Source: Anthoceros angustus (lineage: Eukaryota > Streptophyta > Anthocerotopsida > Anthocerotales > Anthocerotaceae). From it: 64,000 nt of DNA. Below the pieces are notes generated by a model, which ran no database searches, was not told the origin of the DNA, and saw nothing but the letters and a program-made list of their open reading frames with translations. Below are positions 23,640 through 34,425 of this stretch, in pieces. The stretch spans positions 558,001 to 622,000 of the forward strand of contig MU008173.1 of the NCBI GenBank assembly GCA_010909165.1, read 5' to 3'. Position 1 is the first letter of the stretch; every line of letters begins with the position of its first letter. Made by a program: the position numbers and the translations under genes.

Positions 23640-24180
23640 TTGTCTTGGTTAGAGAGCACACTATCACCCAGAAGAGCAGCACATGCAAAGTATTTGTCAC
23701 ATGGGAGGCTTTTAGTCAAGATGTCAGCCCCCATCAGCTCTGTTGGGCAGTACTCAAGTCATACATCCCCGGCTGTGCACTTCTCACGTACATAGTGATA
23801 TTAGAGATCAATGTACTTGGACCTGGAACTGAATTTCGGGTTGCCGGCGAGAGCAAGACGGATTGGTTGTCTATCTTGATTACCACTGGCTTCTGATGCA
23901 TCATACCAAGTTCATCAAGGAGCCGGATGCGATCCACTATGCGCTTGGTGGCGAGAGTAGCAGCCACGTACTCAGATTCGGTAGATGAGAGTGCCATGGC
24001 GGTCTGCCGCTTGGACCAATCAACTTCGGCGTCACAAAGCATCAACGCGAATCCTGAGGTGGATTTCTTGGAGTCCATGTCTCCCCCCCAATCAGCTTTG
24101 GTGTAGGCTAAAAGTTGAGGAAAGGTGGCAGTAGTTGCATTGCTGGCGGGAGGTCCATGGTACTTGAGGCATCCTGGGCT
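23640..24180 (-). mobile_element. Ty1/copia remnant: RNase H end of pol
   Basis: Read on the minus strand, the segment encodes the end of a copia polyprotein: LLAYTKADWGGDMDSKKSTS, then ALSSTESEYVAATLATK and IDNQS, which is the typical RNase H region. A frameshift follows directly after IDNQS; the other frame continues NPKFSSRSKYIDLQYHYVRE and DILTKSLP, the normal end of the protein. Reverse transcriptase, integrase and gag are missing. It is a dead fragment between two LTR-like repeats. Confidence 0.85.
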
Positions 24181-24487
24181 TGGGCACCTACATCTGGTTT
24201 TGGCTTGGAATGTTGGAGCGTCATCAATTCTTGAGAAGTGATGTGGTGGCAGAAGGCTCTTCGCAGTTAGCAGGCATCCAGGAAGCAACCCTCTATCAAG
24301 CAACATCTAAAGCAAAACATCCATCCCGATCTCTCCATGAGATTGGGCCCATCTCGACGTTGAACTAAGCCCGTAGCGAGCGGGTGAGCAGCAGGCGCCG
24401 CGGGCGGTGTTTTGCATCAGTCCGCCCAATTTGCACAATTGCGGCTACAATCGCACTGGGCGGACTTTGATCTCTTGATAATGATTG

Positions 24488-24560
24488 CGGATTTTATAGT
24501 CACCCCGAAGAGGTGTGACTCTTAGGAAGTGAGGTAGCCTATCTAGTCTGATAATCCTAT
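24488..24560. repeat. LTR-like direct repeat, right copy
   Basis: Partner of the repeat at 23527, with about 85 percent identity by eye and several small indels. Confidence 0.7.
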
Positions 24561-24565
24561 AAGAA

Positions 24566-25446
24566 GTGCAGTACATGACGTGTGGGATGTGGGGAAGGCA
24601 TCTTTGACTCTAAAGGTTTGGGCCGAGGTGGAATACACAGCGGTGGGTGCTATGGACAGGGCCAGCAATGCCGATGGCACTCCATATGAGCAAAATATTG
24701 AATGTCAGCATTTCAGCACATGTTTGACAAGCTCCTTCAAAATTGTTAAGAAGTCGGCTAGAAGCAGATGAGAAGTATGGACTTTATTGCAAGGGCAGAA
24801 AAATTTTCTATAATCACCACCATTGGATTTTTCACTCACTCTTTTAGTGATAACATTAAATATTCTACTCACATGGACGACTTATGTGACATAAACAGCT
24901 AATAGCATTGATATGAATAGTTGACATATATAATATATGGTGCACCCCGAAAATACTAAAAAGAGAGAAAATAGGGGCATGAATAATTCAAGAGTAAATT
25001 AATTACATTACACTCGTTATCTTTGCTGGTTTTGTGCTCTTCTTAGAGTTTTTCACAGCATACTAACGTAAATACTTGAAATTATTAATCATTAAATCAG
25101 TAGGGTTTAAACCTACTTATATTTAAAATTTGGCTACCGAAACCTAAAACGAACGAGCCCAAGGGGCAAAATTTCTAAAGTCCTTCACCCAGAGAACTAT
25201 ATGTGGTAGTACCTATCCTAAATGGCATGCCATTCAATGAAACGATTTTCCATTCGCTTCACAAGCACCCTCTACTACTCCGATCACTAGGAACTACTCC
25301 GATCACTAGGAACGATGGGAGTAGACACTACGAGTTTTAACCAGTGTGCTCAAGTAGGCTAGCAGCTGTGGTGAAGTTTGAATTGCTGGCCGCGTGCACA
25401 TTGTTGGCTAGTAACGTCTGCGTTCCCGCTATCACCATCTGTGAAG
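24566..25446. other. Intergenic, AT-rich, no gene recognised
   Basis: Nothing protein-like is seen. CTACTCCGATCACTAGGAA occurs twice in tandem at about 25275-25313. The right end should contain the 3' UTR of the CCCH gene. Confidence 0.5.
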
Positions 25447-26652
25447 TCAAAAACGAACATGTTCCGGTGGCTCGTCCTCAGGGATTTCTCCAAGAGACCA
25501 TGATTCAGCTGCCCATATGTCAATGGAAACCCCGAGACTCCTAGTTGTCCTGGCAGAGCCGTTGGGTGGTGAGGTTGAGGAGGGAATGCCGACAGTGGAC
25601 AGGCCAGCTGTCATCACCATAAACTGAGAACTCATGGGACTAGTGCTACTGGCATCCTTGAACAGGGACAAGGCAGATGACCCTTGAGCCGCAGAGAAAG
25701 GATTTGCCGGCGGTGAATGAGGCGAAGAGAAAGGGTTAACCGGGGATGGCTGGGCCGAAGAAAAAGGATTCCTCGGTGATGGCTGGGCCGAGGAGAAAAG
25801 ATTCCCCGGTGATGGCTGGGTCGAAGAGAAAGGATTGAAGTTCAAGAAACCGGGCTGTGCGTGAACTCCAAACGGATTGCTGGCCTGAAACAAGCCAGCA
25901 GTGTTAGGCACCCCCACCCCTGCCACCCCAGGTGCAGCCGGCGAGGGTCCGAAGGGAGAGCGAGGAGCCGCCGCCTGTACCTGTTGTTGCATGTGCTGAG
26001 GCTCCCCAAACCTTGGAACCGCAAAAGGCTGCCCAAACGGAACAACAGAAGCCGGACCCGGTGTGATGAACGGGGACGGGGAAGCCAGAGGGTTGAGGAA
26101 GGGAGAAGAAGCTGCCGGAGGAGCTCCCACCGGGGCCGCGAGAGGACCATTGTAGGGATTCTTCAGCAGGGCATCAAAATCGGCGCCCTTGCGCGCAACC
26201 ATCTCCGACTCCCGCTGCGCCACCTGCTGGATGGACATCCCCTGCCTGGCAAAATCGTAGGCATGGGCTCGGAGCTCTTCGAAGCTGACATCTCCCACAA
26301 CATCGTTGGGCAAGTACTTGGCGTGGCCATAGCAGGTGAGCCGCCAGAACGTGGGACGCTCAAGTGAAAAATCCTCCCTGATTTGGTTCTTGCACAGGCG
26401 CACATCGATGCACCTGTGGTCCTGTGACTGCGGCTGCTGCTGCTGCGGCTGGGGCCGGGCCTGCTGGCTCCCAGCCCGACATAACACCGGTTCAAACGCA
26501 TCACTCCTCTGTTGGAACCTGGGAAAGTTGGTGAAACCGCCCTGCTGCTGCTGCTGCTGTTGTTGCGGCAGGACGTGCAGGTACTTGCAGCGTGCGCCAA
26601 AACGGCAGTGGCCTCGCTGAAAGTCCCTGCACACCTCCTGCTTCCTGCTCAT
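25447..26652 (-). CDS. CCCH zinc-finger protein, NUP42/CCCH16-like, 401 aa
   Basis: A single-exon protein. Residues 8-26 form one C-X7-C-X5-C-X3-H finger (CRDFQRGHCRFGARCKYLH). A poly-Gln run follows, then a conserved plant block (CKNQIREDFSLERPTFWRLT, CYGHAKYLP, VGDVSFEELRAHAYDFARQG) and a long Pro/Ser/Phe-rich tail with NPF and FG-type motifs. The C-terminus WSLGEIPEDEPPE matches the family ending (LGEIPE). Animal and fungal relatives (NUP42/NLP2) sit at the cytoplasmic face of the nuclear pore and help mRNA export; that role here is inference. The ATG at 26652 is directly followed by the finger. 134 bp upstream lies a perfect inverted repeat. Low-complexity DNA explains the overlapping open frames. 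Confidence 0.9.
   Translation of the reverse strand: MSRKQEVCRDFQRGHCRFGARCKYLHVLPQQQQQQQQGGFTNFPRFQQRSDAFEPVLCRAGSQQARPQPQQQQPQSQDHRCIDVRLCKNQIREDFSLERPTFWRLTCYGHAKYLPNDVVGDVSFEELRAHAYDFARQGMSIQQVAQRESEMVARKGADFDALLKNPYNGPLAAPVGAPPAASSPFLNPLASPSPFITPGPASVVPFGQPFAVPRFGEPQHMQQQVQAAAPRSPFGPSPAAPGVAGVGVPNTAGLFQASNPFGVHAQPGFLNFNPFSSTQPSPGNLFSSAQPSPRNPFSSAQPSPVNPFSSPHSPPANPFSAAQGSSALSLFKDASSTSPMSSQFMVMTAGLSTVGIPSSTSPPNGSARTTRSLGVSIDIWAAESWSLGEIPEDEPPEHVRF
25681..25836 (-). repeat. 33-bp coding tandem repeat (11-aa NPFSSAQPSPx)
   Basis: Four full units and a partial one start on the minus strand at 25836, 25803, 25770, 25737 and 25704. They encode NPFSSTQPSPG, NLFSSAQPSPR, NPFSSAQPSPV and NPFSSPHSPPA, then NPFSAAQG. 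The period keeps the frame. Confidence 0.92.
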
Positions 26653-26785
26653 TCTGTCTTGTCCACCGCCCCCCGGGCCCCTCCCGCTGGACGCTATGTG
26701 CTCCAGTCGCCCGCTTAACCCCTAAAGGACGAGGGGGTTTCCCCTATTTTTCTGGACAGATAAATATTTACCAAAAAATATATAA

Positions 26786-26819
26786 TAAAGTATGTAATTA
26801 AAATTAATTACATACTTTA
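26786..26819. repeat. Perfect inverted repeat, 16-bp arms, 2-nt spacer
   Basis: TAAAGTATGTAATTAA at 26786-26801, then AA, then its exact reverse complement at 26804-26819. All but a few bases are A/T. Confidence 0.92.
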
Positions 26820-26837
26820 CCGAGAAGTGTGGTTGCA

Positions 26838-26900
26838 AGCCTACCAGCATACTCGAACCACCCCGCGTTCGAGACGCGGGGAAAACCTCTCGAATAGATT
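26838..26900 (+). repeat. Candidate tRNA-derived SINE head (weak)
   Basis: CCCCGCG-TTCGAGA-CGCGGGG at about 26858-26878 is a 7-bp stem with a 7-nt loop and contains GTTCGAGAC, a match to the pol III B-box. A possible A-box-like word precedes it at the right distance (TGGTTGCAAGCC). No full tRNA fold is present. Confidence 0.25.
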
Positions 26901-27047
26901 GATTTCGTGGGCACTCTCAAAGCGGGGGAAACTATTAGTCCCAAGTTGAGTATTTTTAATGGTATGCTATGCATACATATATAGCCTTTGGCCTTGTCGT
27001 ATTCTTAATAGTATAAAACTCTATGTCGCTCTTGAGATTAGGAAAAT

Positions 27048-27279
27048 TGTTAGAAAATAGTAAGTCCCAAGTTTAGTATTTTTTAATGGTAAGCTATGCA
27101 TACATATATAGCCTACTTTTTAATGGTGTACTATGCATACATATATAGCCTTTGGCCTTGTTATACTCTCGATAGTATGAAACTTTATCTCGCTCCTAGG
27201 ATTGTCTTATATACTTCTAGGACTTATTCTCATTACTCTAATATGTGATGTGTTGCACCAATCCTATAGATTTCTAACA
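27048..27279 (-). repeat. Copia LTR, 232 bp, complete
   Basis: The plus strand starts TGTTAGAAA and ends TTTCTAACA, a TG...CA unit with 9-bp terminal inverted ends. Immediately right is the purine-rich tract on the minus strand (GTTGAGTGAGAA), placing this as the 3' LTR of the minus-strand copia element. Inside, a segment with CTATGCATACATATATAGCC is duplicated. Confidence 0.85.
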
Positions 27280-29830
27280 TTCTCACTCAACACATCAGTA
27301 CTACTCTTTTAAGTGTAACATCTTGCTAAACTTAACGTGCTTCTCTAAAGTCAACCCTTTGGTCAAAACATCTGCAAGGCATGTCCATAGTGGGACAATA
27401 CACTAGCTCTATCTCCTTGGATTGAACTTTCTCTCTGATGAAGTGATGCTTTACTTCCATGTGTTTCGTCCTCGCGTAAAAAGTAGCATTCTTCGCTAAG
27501 TAAATGCAACCCTGATTGTCGTTGAAGATGGTTGTTGCACCCTTCTGCTTAAATCCCATTTCTTCGAGCAATCGTTGTAGCCATATTGCTTTCATTGTTG
27601 CAGCAAATATTGCCATGTACTCCGCTTCTGTAAAGGACAAAGCCACAGTAGGTTGACGCCTACTACTCCATGAAATGGCTCCCCCAAATAACATAAACAC
27701 ATATCCTATGGTAGACTTGCGGCCATCGACATCTCCAGCTCAATCTCAATCACAAAATCCAACCACCTGGGCTTCTTGCTGTCGATCCTTTTGGTATTTC
27801 AACTTCCAATGTTCTGTGCTGCGCAAGTATTTGAATATCCTCTTGACTGCTTGATAATGCTGTTGTCCAGGGTTGGCCAAGAATCGACTCACCACTCCGC
27901 TTCAGAGGACAAAGCCATGAGGTCGACGCCTACTACTCCATGAAATGGCTCCCCAAATAACATAAACACATATCCTATGGTAGACTTATGCCATCGACAT
28001 CTCCACCAATCTCAATCACAAAATCCAACCACCGGCTTCTTGTCGATCCTTTTGGTATTTCAACTTCCAATGTTCTGTGCTGCGCAAGTATTTGAATATC
28101 CTCTTGACTGCTTGATAATGCTGTTGTCCAGGGTTGGCCAAGAATCGACTCACCACTCCCGCTGCCTTTGTAATGTCGGGCCTTGTCCTTGTTGCCAAAT
28201 ATGTAAGATAGCCAACGGCACGTTGATAAAGAGTCTTGTCTATCTTCTCTTTCTCCTTTTCAATTGTAGGGCTCATCTCCTGCGATAGCTTTTCATTGAA
28301 GATCATTGGTGTCTTCATGGGTTTGCAATCTTGCATGCCGAAACGCTCCAGTATGGTCTCCACATACGTTTGTTGGCTCAAAGAGATTTGTTTGTTAGCC
28401 CTATTTCTTTCCATCTTTATTCATAAGAAATAGTGAAGCTTACCCTAATCTCTCATGTCAAAGCTTGCGTGAAGGCTTTTCTTTGCTGAGTCTAAGAGTT
28501 CCATGTCATTGCTAGCAATAATCAGATCGTCCACATAGACAGCAATGATAATTATGAATTCTCCCACTCTCTTCACATAGATATTCCAATCAGCATTGGT
28601 TTTCTTGAAACCTCTAGACTGGAAAAACACATCAACCTTACAATACCAAGCAAGGACAGATTGCTTAGGACCATACAGAGCCTTTAGCAGCCTACATACC
28701 TCTCCCTCGCATCCTGGTATTTCGTATCCCTCTGGTAGGTCCATGTAGATCTCTTCGTCTAGATCTTCATTCAGGAAAGCAGTCAAAACATCCATATGAT
28801 GTATCTCCATGTCGAAAGCGGCTGCAATAGCTAGGAGAGCTCGAATAAATGCTATCTTAGCGACAGGGGAGAAGGTGTCAGTATAATCCATGTGTGGGAC
28901 TTGTGTATATCCTTTCCCCACCAGCCTTGTCTTGTAGCGCTCTATGCTTCCATTAGCCTTGCGCTTAATCTTAAATGTCCACTTTGATCTTATGCTCTTC
29001 CTTCCGTGAGGTAGAGGAGTGATTGCCCAAGTTTTGTTCTTAAGAAGGGAGTTGTACTCGCTGTCCACGGCTTCTTTCCACTCCTTCGCCTTTGGTCCTT
29101 CCAATGCTTCCCTTAGGCTTTGTGGTTCGCCAGCATCTGCCAACCATGCCTCATCATACATACATGCATTCATGGATTCCAAGATCTTCTGTGAAGGTGT
29201 CCATTGTCTCGTTGATCTTCTCAAGATTGGTTGTCTCTCTCGAATACTTTGATCTTCCTTTACTGCTTCAACCGCGACATCGGGAATTTCCCTTTCTCCC
29301 CCCTCTATGTCGCGTTGTTGATAAGGTTCTTTGGGCTCCGGAGCAGGTTGCTCAAGAGTGTCATCATGCTCAAAATCCTCATCAGGGTTTTCAACATACG
29401 CCGTCAAATCCTTCATAATAACCACTTGGGTTGGAGCTCCCACTCCTTTCCTGGGTTCCACAACCTCATTAAATACAACATCCCTGCTAAAAATGATCTT
29501 CTTCCTTGAAAGATCGTACAACCAGTGGCCCTTAATGTCAGTAGAGTATCCAAGCATAAGGCACTTCACACCTTTTGGATCCCATTTTGGTCGAGTTTCC
29601 TTCGGAACGTGAGCATAAACTACTGAACCAAAGATCCTCAAATGGCTTATGTCAGGCTTGACGCCAGACCACGCTTCCTTCGGGGTCATTCCAACAATAG
29701 CTTTGTTGTTCACACGTACCAATGCCTTTGAGTGATAATAACTTGCCAGGAAGGGTGGAAAGCACTCCATATCCACCTATGGTTTCATGACGTATCTCTA
29801 TTGGGGTAGTCTTTGAAACTATATGGGACT
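27280..29830 (-). mobile_element. Ty1/copia element, decayed and 5'-truncated
   Basis: Minus-strand pol from the end of integrase onward. 29776-28445 encodes the integrase tail (ISHLRIFGSVVYAHVPKE, GYSTDIKGHWLYD), then the reverse transcriptase (LYGPKQSVLAWYCKVD, IAVYVDDLIIAS). Two in-frame stops follow near 28435-28410 (a TAG where Leu is expected and a TGA where Gly is expected in the LGKLHYFLGIK motif), then the RT end (28414-28016: YQRAVGYLTYLATRTRPDI) and RNase H (27700-27332: [20 protein letters not shown]). Gag, protease and the integrase core are absent; homology fades at about 29830. A 270-bp internal duplication splits the RT end from RNase H. Confidence 0.9.
27620..28160. repeat. 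Tandem duplication of about 270 bp inside the copia pol
   Basis: 27620-27892 and 27893-28160 are near copies: both carry GACGCCTACTACTCCATGAA, CATATCCTATGGTAGACTT and GATAATGCTGTTGTCCAGGG in order. The second copy has several small deletions. The join is at the short shared word ACTCCGCT. Confidence 0.92.
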
Positions 29831-31039
29831 GCATGTTATAAGAGGAGACCTCGTGGCCATGCTAAGCTACACACCTTCCTTGTTGATCTTATAATTAGTG
29901 GAAGGTCTCAGGAGTTCCACAATTGGTATCAGCTCATATCTCCCTTGGTAGTTCTCCTAAAAAAAGGTATCTTCTACTGGAGATGGACAACATATTGTGA
30001 TAATACTTGGGATGTTTGGAGGAGCTTTGAATATATGTCGGATACAAAAGCATGCCATGCCAGGAGGACACTTTGGGAAGTAGAGGATGACCTATTGGCA
30101 AGCGCATAGGAGTTAAAGGCTGAGGACGATGTAGGCAAGTTGGCCGTCTCAGATGGTGAGGAGATCCAAGTTGGTGAAAACATTTGCTACTGCGATAGGA
30201 AGCTTCCTCCACAGATGGAGGATGCCGGTAAAGATCACGAAGGGAGGAAGTCCGGGAGGAAATACTCATGAGCTATGTGCTACACACACACAGCCACGCC
30301 CTCTTGCCTAAGTAAAGCTCATAGTGGGTGTGTGTATGATTTGCCGGACAGCCGTGAAGCCTTATTGTTGATAGGGATGAGTGCTGGAGGGGAGCATCCA
30401 TTTCTTTGACCTACATCTAGGTGATACCCCATCCTTGTCATAAAAAGTTCTGTGTCTGAATTGACATGAAAGTGTGCTACAGTTAGAAGTCTGATGCATT
30501 GCCCTACGTTTGAAGTTGTTCCTAGTTTATCAGTCCCATGATAGCAATCATACTGAGATCCATTACTTGGTTGAAGGCTCCGAGAGGTCATGGCTGGGCC
30601 CTTCACCAAAACCCATCTTTTCACAGTATCTATCTTTGTTTTTGTAGGAGTATCTATGGAATTCTGTTCCTTCGATGCTGAAACCTTATATCTTAAATTG
30701 AGGCTTTGAAGAGAGTTTTTATTACGGTGAAAAAACGATGGGAAGAGCCCATCCAGGAGGGGACAACCAGAGGGGACCAGGGGGTCGAGGTGGAGGGCTT
30801 TGAAGAGTGTTACAACAACCCTTGGGCTTCACAAAGCCCTTCAAATTTATGCTTAAAAATATCTGTCATGGAAATTACACTTTGACACATGTGGCACTAA
30901 CAAAAAGCTATGGAGGGCTTGAGAGCTTTTTCCAATGGCATTTTATGATCCTTATACTTAGAAGAGTTTTGCTATAGAAAGTTTGCTTAGAAAGGGTCTG
31001 AACTATAAAATTCCAATTTAACAATACTTCCCTTTTTTT
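29831..31039. other. Intergenic, no gene recognised
   Basis: 29928 reads TTGGTATCAGCTCATATC on the plus strand, resembling a retrotransposon primer-binding site (usual core TGGTATCAGAGC), so a leader of another dead element may lie here. Otherwise no protein similarity is visible. Confidence 0.4.
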
Positions 31040-31400
31040 TGGCCCAAGGTTGCAGATGTGGTTGTCATTGACCCTACTCAGTATTCCGTTAGTGAGCATG
31101 TGATCCTCAATCCTCCGCGGTGGGCGGCGGAGGGATGTGCCACGGCGAAGGTTCGTACGTGCTCTCCTATGCATCAGGGGCACGCCTTCATCCCCCTCGC
31201 CATTGAGATCTATGGGGCCATGGGCAAGGCCTTTTCTAGGTTTTTTAAGACCTGTGTCAGGGAGTACCACAGCCGTAGGAATGGGGTTGGCCTCCCTCTT
31301 TCATGTATCGTGGCTTTCTACAGGCAACAGGTGTCGATCGCCCTGTAGTGAGCATTGGTCAAAGCGGTGTATAGGACGACGGTAATTGCAGGACAGGCGG
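31040..31400 (+). pseudogene. Non-LTR (LINE) reverse transcriptase C-terminal remnant
   Basis: The plus strand reads DVVVIDPTQYSVSEHVI, then GHAFIPLAIEIYGAMGKAFS, then GLPLSCIVAFYRQQVSIAL. The pattern (VIDPT near the start, F-PLAIE-YG-G in the middle, a run ending W/YRQ-SIAL) matches the tail that follows the RT domain in many plant LINE ORF2 proteins. No RT core or endonuclease is found upstream, so it is a 5'-truncated copy, the usual fate of LINE insertions. Confidence 0.55.
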
Positions 31401-31890
31401 ATTCTTCGGCACCGGTGGTGGGTAGGCCCTTTCGCATGCTCGATTTTGATATCCTTGGCGCGGGGGGCAATTACAAGATTGGTGACAATAAGGGTTAGTC
31501 ATCTCGGGTCTGGTGTCCTCCTAAGACCTGTTTCGCATGTGCCCGGCTCTCTGGTTCTAGGTGACACTACACGACGAATCCTTATGGAAAATCTCCATAT
31601 TAAGCATACAGAAGAGTCTCCCTATGTGTGCGGTGCCTAGGCCATTTTTAGGTAGGTATACATTTTCCGGTTCCAGAAAGTGACCTTCTGTCGATGCTGG
31701 CTAGTCTCTCATGTGCGTCTCTCTTCACCGTGCCCACACCTTTGACCGTAGCACCTTGGTTTAGACTCTATTCACCTCTTTGCGATCCGAGCTGTGTTGA
31801 TCTGCCTTCCCTTTGGCGGGCATAATGCAGCACCCATTTCTTCTCGTGAGCTCTTCTCCCTTGCGTCCGCAGGCAAGCACAGCTGAAATT

Positions 31891-34387
31891 ATGGCACTGG
31901 ATATCGTGCCTTGTTTCATGCCAAGACGAACTCCACAAGTGTCAACACTTGCAGCAAGTCAGGCTCCTGCAAGGAAGAGATCAAATTGGGCAGAATCTGA
32001 ATTATGCATCTTGCAGGCAGCGAAGAGAGAAGACATGGATCGTCACCACGCTAATGGTGCGAAGGAAAAGACCAAATCTGCAGCCCTCCGATGGACTGCA
32101 ATTGCTAGATCATGTGCAGCACAAGGCATTTCACGAACTCCTCTGCAATGTTAAGAGAAGTGGGATTCTTTGTTTTGCGATTACAAGAAGATCAGTGATT
32201 ACCAAAAAGCTATTCCTTCTGGACAGGATAGGTATTGGAAGCTGGACAGGAAATCTAGAGCTCAAGCTAGTTTACCTTTGAATTTCTTCTACCAAGTGTA
32301 TGAATTAATGAGTGCATGGCTGCAGCAAAGTAAGAGTGTGAATCCAGCCGGCTTAGTTCTCGACTCTGGAGAGCTGAGCAGTGCAGGTATGCTTCTCATA
32401 GCCACTGTAAGCTAAATTGACAATTGCTACTTGGCTGGATACAACGTCTGTGTAGAAAGGGGTTTCTCCTGTCAAAAGAGGTTTTGGTAAAAATCTCAAC
32501 CCTATTTCGCCGAAAACTCAAGTTGGTTTGGTTTATGTTGTTTTTTGTAGATGTTCATCCATCAGTTTTTGACATTCTCAGCTCCGATGCCACTTCCTGT
32601 CAAGTCATTTACACCAAGCTAGCGCCTTCTAATCAGATTCATGGCGATTTAGTCAGCGTGATGAAGGGTCAGTGACCTCATTGTTCCATAATTTTGTCAT
32701 CGTAGTTTCTGCATTTTGTGTGGTTCTCTATGTTTTTGTATTCCAGGGGGGCCTAGACGCGCACAAGTGCGCCGATCTGACCTATCATAAAATTATCATC
32801 GTGCAAAAGAACGCGAAAAATGATCTTCTAATGGGAAAATATGTCCTTTTGGAGGTCTGAGGATGTGCCAGAACTCCCGACAAAATCACAAGTAGCAGAC
32901 ATCGGCGGAGGTTCACCTAGACTGCTCTTATATATCTATCATATGCCGTAATGCGACGAAGAACACCCTATCCCCTTTTTATCCTTTACGGTATTTCCGT
33001 CTCTTTCAGAGGTGACCTAGTACCGGTTTATCATCAAACATGCCAAGGGGGCCCAGCTGGGTGAACAAGTCGTGCAGTGGGGGGCCCACTGGGTGAACAA
33101 GTGCGTGCACTGTGGGGTAGAGTTCGGCCACACTTATGCGCACCCAAGGTTCAAGAAGGGCCTAGGAGCATGAACCCATATGGTTCATGCCTCCTAGTGC
33201 ATTCCCATACGGTTCATCCAAAGAAAAATTGAGAAAAAAATCTAAAAAATCCCACAAAAATTCCAATCTTTTGAGACAAGTGCGCGCACTTGCCCTAAAG
33301 TTTTGATATTTTTCAAAGTTTTTGGTATTTTTTTTATATTCTTGTTGTTTTGAAGGGTTCCTTTCGACGTTTTCAACCTTTTTTGTGCACCTCCCTAACG
33401 TGGATATGTTCTTATCTTTACTTAACCCTCATCTTTTTTCTAGTGCTTGAAACTTTGAACTAGTAGTGAAAACCTTTTGCATCTTTTAAATCTTGAGACG
33501 TTTGGCGTGGGCTCAGCTCCAAGTGCAGACCATGCCACTCTCATTCTCGCACTGCACGCGGATCAAGAGCATCAGGTCAACGAGGATATTATTGTCCCAA
33601 TGTCTAAGAAACAAAGTCCTGTAAAATTCCCAGAACGAGAGTATAGTCTTAGGATTGACTTGTATGAATAAGTTTGCGCACAAGAATTATAGCAAGCCCT
33701 AAAAACTCTAAATGTTTGTATACGTGTCAGTTGTGAGAATGACCTTCTTTTAGGAAGGCTCAGAATTGGATAAAGTTTGAAATCAAATACGTTTGTGCAC
33801 GTGTAAACAAGACCTAAACTCTTCAAAACGGTCGTTTTTAGTGCGGATTTTTTAGCATGCAATTTGGGGTTTGCGGAAGTCCGTGTGCAAAAAAGGGGTT
33901 CCTGGAGAAACCCCTTTCTACTCAGACGGTGTTTTATGAAGAGTTCGATCTCTTTGGACATGGCCAGAACCCAGATATTGTACAAGTGCCAAGTCATTGC
34001 AGTCAATCTTCTGAAGATATGGAAGCTGGAAGGAGCCAATGAACACCAGAGACTACAAGTACGGCTGTGTCACCTTTAAAGGGTTCTAATCAAGGGAAAA
34101 GGTGAAAGCTGAGTGGCAAATCAGAGGAGGGTCTCTTATTCACTTTGAAGGGCAATAACCAAGCTTTGGTTGATGCATTCACAGCTGTTGAATCTAGCCA
34201 TGAAAAAAGACTTGCTGAAATGGTGGAACAGAACAAACGAAGGCATAAAGACATTATGAAGTTGGAAAGCCACAGAATTGACATTGAGTCGTATAATACC
34301 GCACTATACGTGGCAGCACTCAAATCCATAGGTGAAAACATCCGGTTTGTGGGAGAGTCTATTCTGAAATCTAATACTCAAGAATAA
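31891..34387 (+). pseudogene. Myb/SANT-like (trihelix-type) protein of the Harbinger element
   Basis: Exon-like coding sequence from about 31891 to 32386 encodes a Myb/SANT-like DNA-binding domain: KRSNWAESELCILQAAKRED, then SAALRWTAIARSCAAQGIS, then EKWDSLFCDYKKISDYQK and YWKLDRKSR. An in-frame TAA at 32152-32154 interrupts it between LQC and EKWDS, where a Lys is usual. A GT donor follows GELSSAG. A later stretch (32549-32670) and a coiled-coil C-terminal part at 34145-34387 (HEKRLAEMVEQNKRRHKDIM) appear to be further exons. In this transposon class the protein binds subterminal DNA and works with the transposase. Exon joins between 32400 and 34140 are uncertain. Confidence 0.65.
33049..33116. 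repeat. Short imperfect direct repeat
   Basis: GGGCCCAGCTGGGTGAACAA and GGGCCCACTGGGTGAACAAG recur about 34 bases apart, each followed by GTGCACTG/GTGCAGTG. Confidence 0.7.
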
Positions 34388-34425
34388 TGAGTGATTATTT
34401 CTAGGCTTCCCAGCTGCAAGCTAGC

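Larger units (their letters stand above)
26653..27047. other. CCCH upstream region with inverted repeat, B-box-like stem and LTR fragment
   Basis: Holds the upstream region of the CCCH gene, a perfect inverted repeat at 26786-26819, a stem with a pol III B-box-like word near 26858-26878, and from about 26931 a partial copy of the adjacent copia LTR (TAGTCCCAAGTTGAGTATTT and following). Confidence 0.6.

Noticed and set aside
26838..26900. Genuine tRNA gene
   Set aside because: Only a T-arm-like stem is present; no acceptor stem or anticodon arm could be folded, so it is kept as a weak SINE candidate only.
27529..28160. CRISPR-like repeat from the spaced copies in the copia region
   Set aside because: Two long tandem units with no regular spacers in a plant nuclear genome; this is a local duplication.
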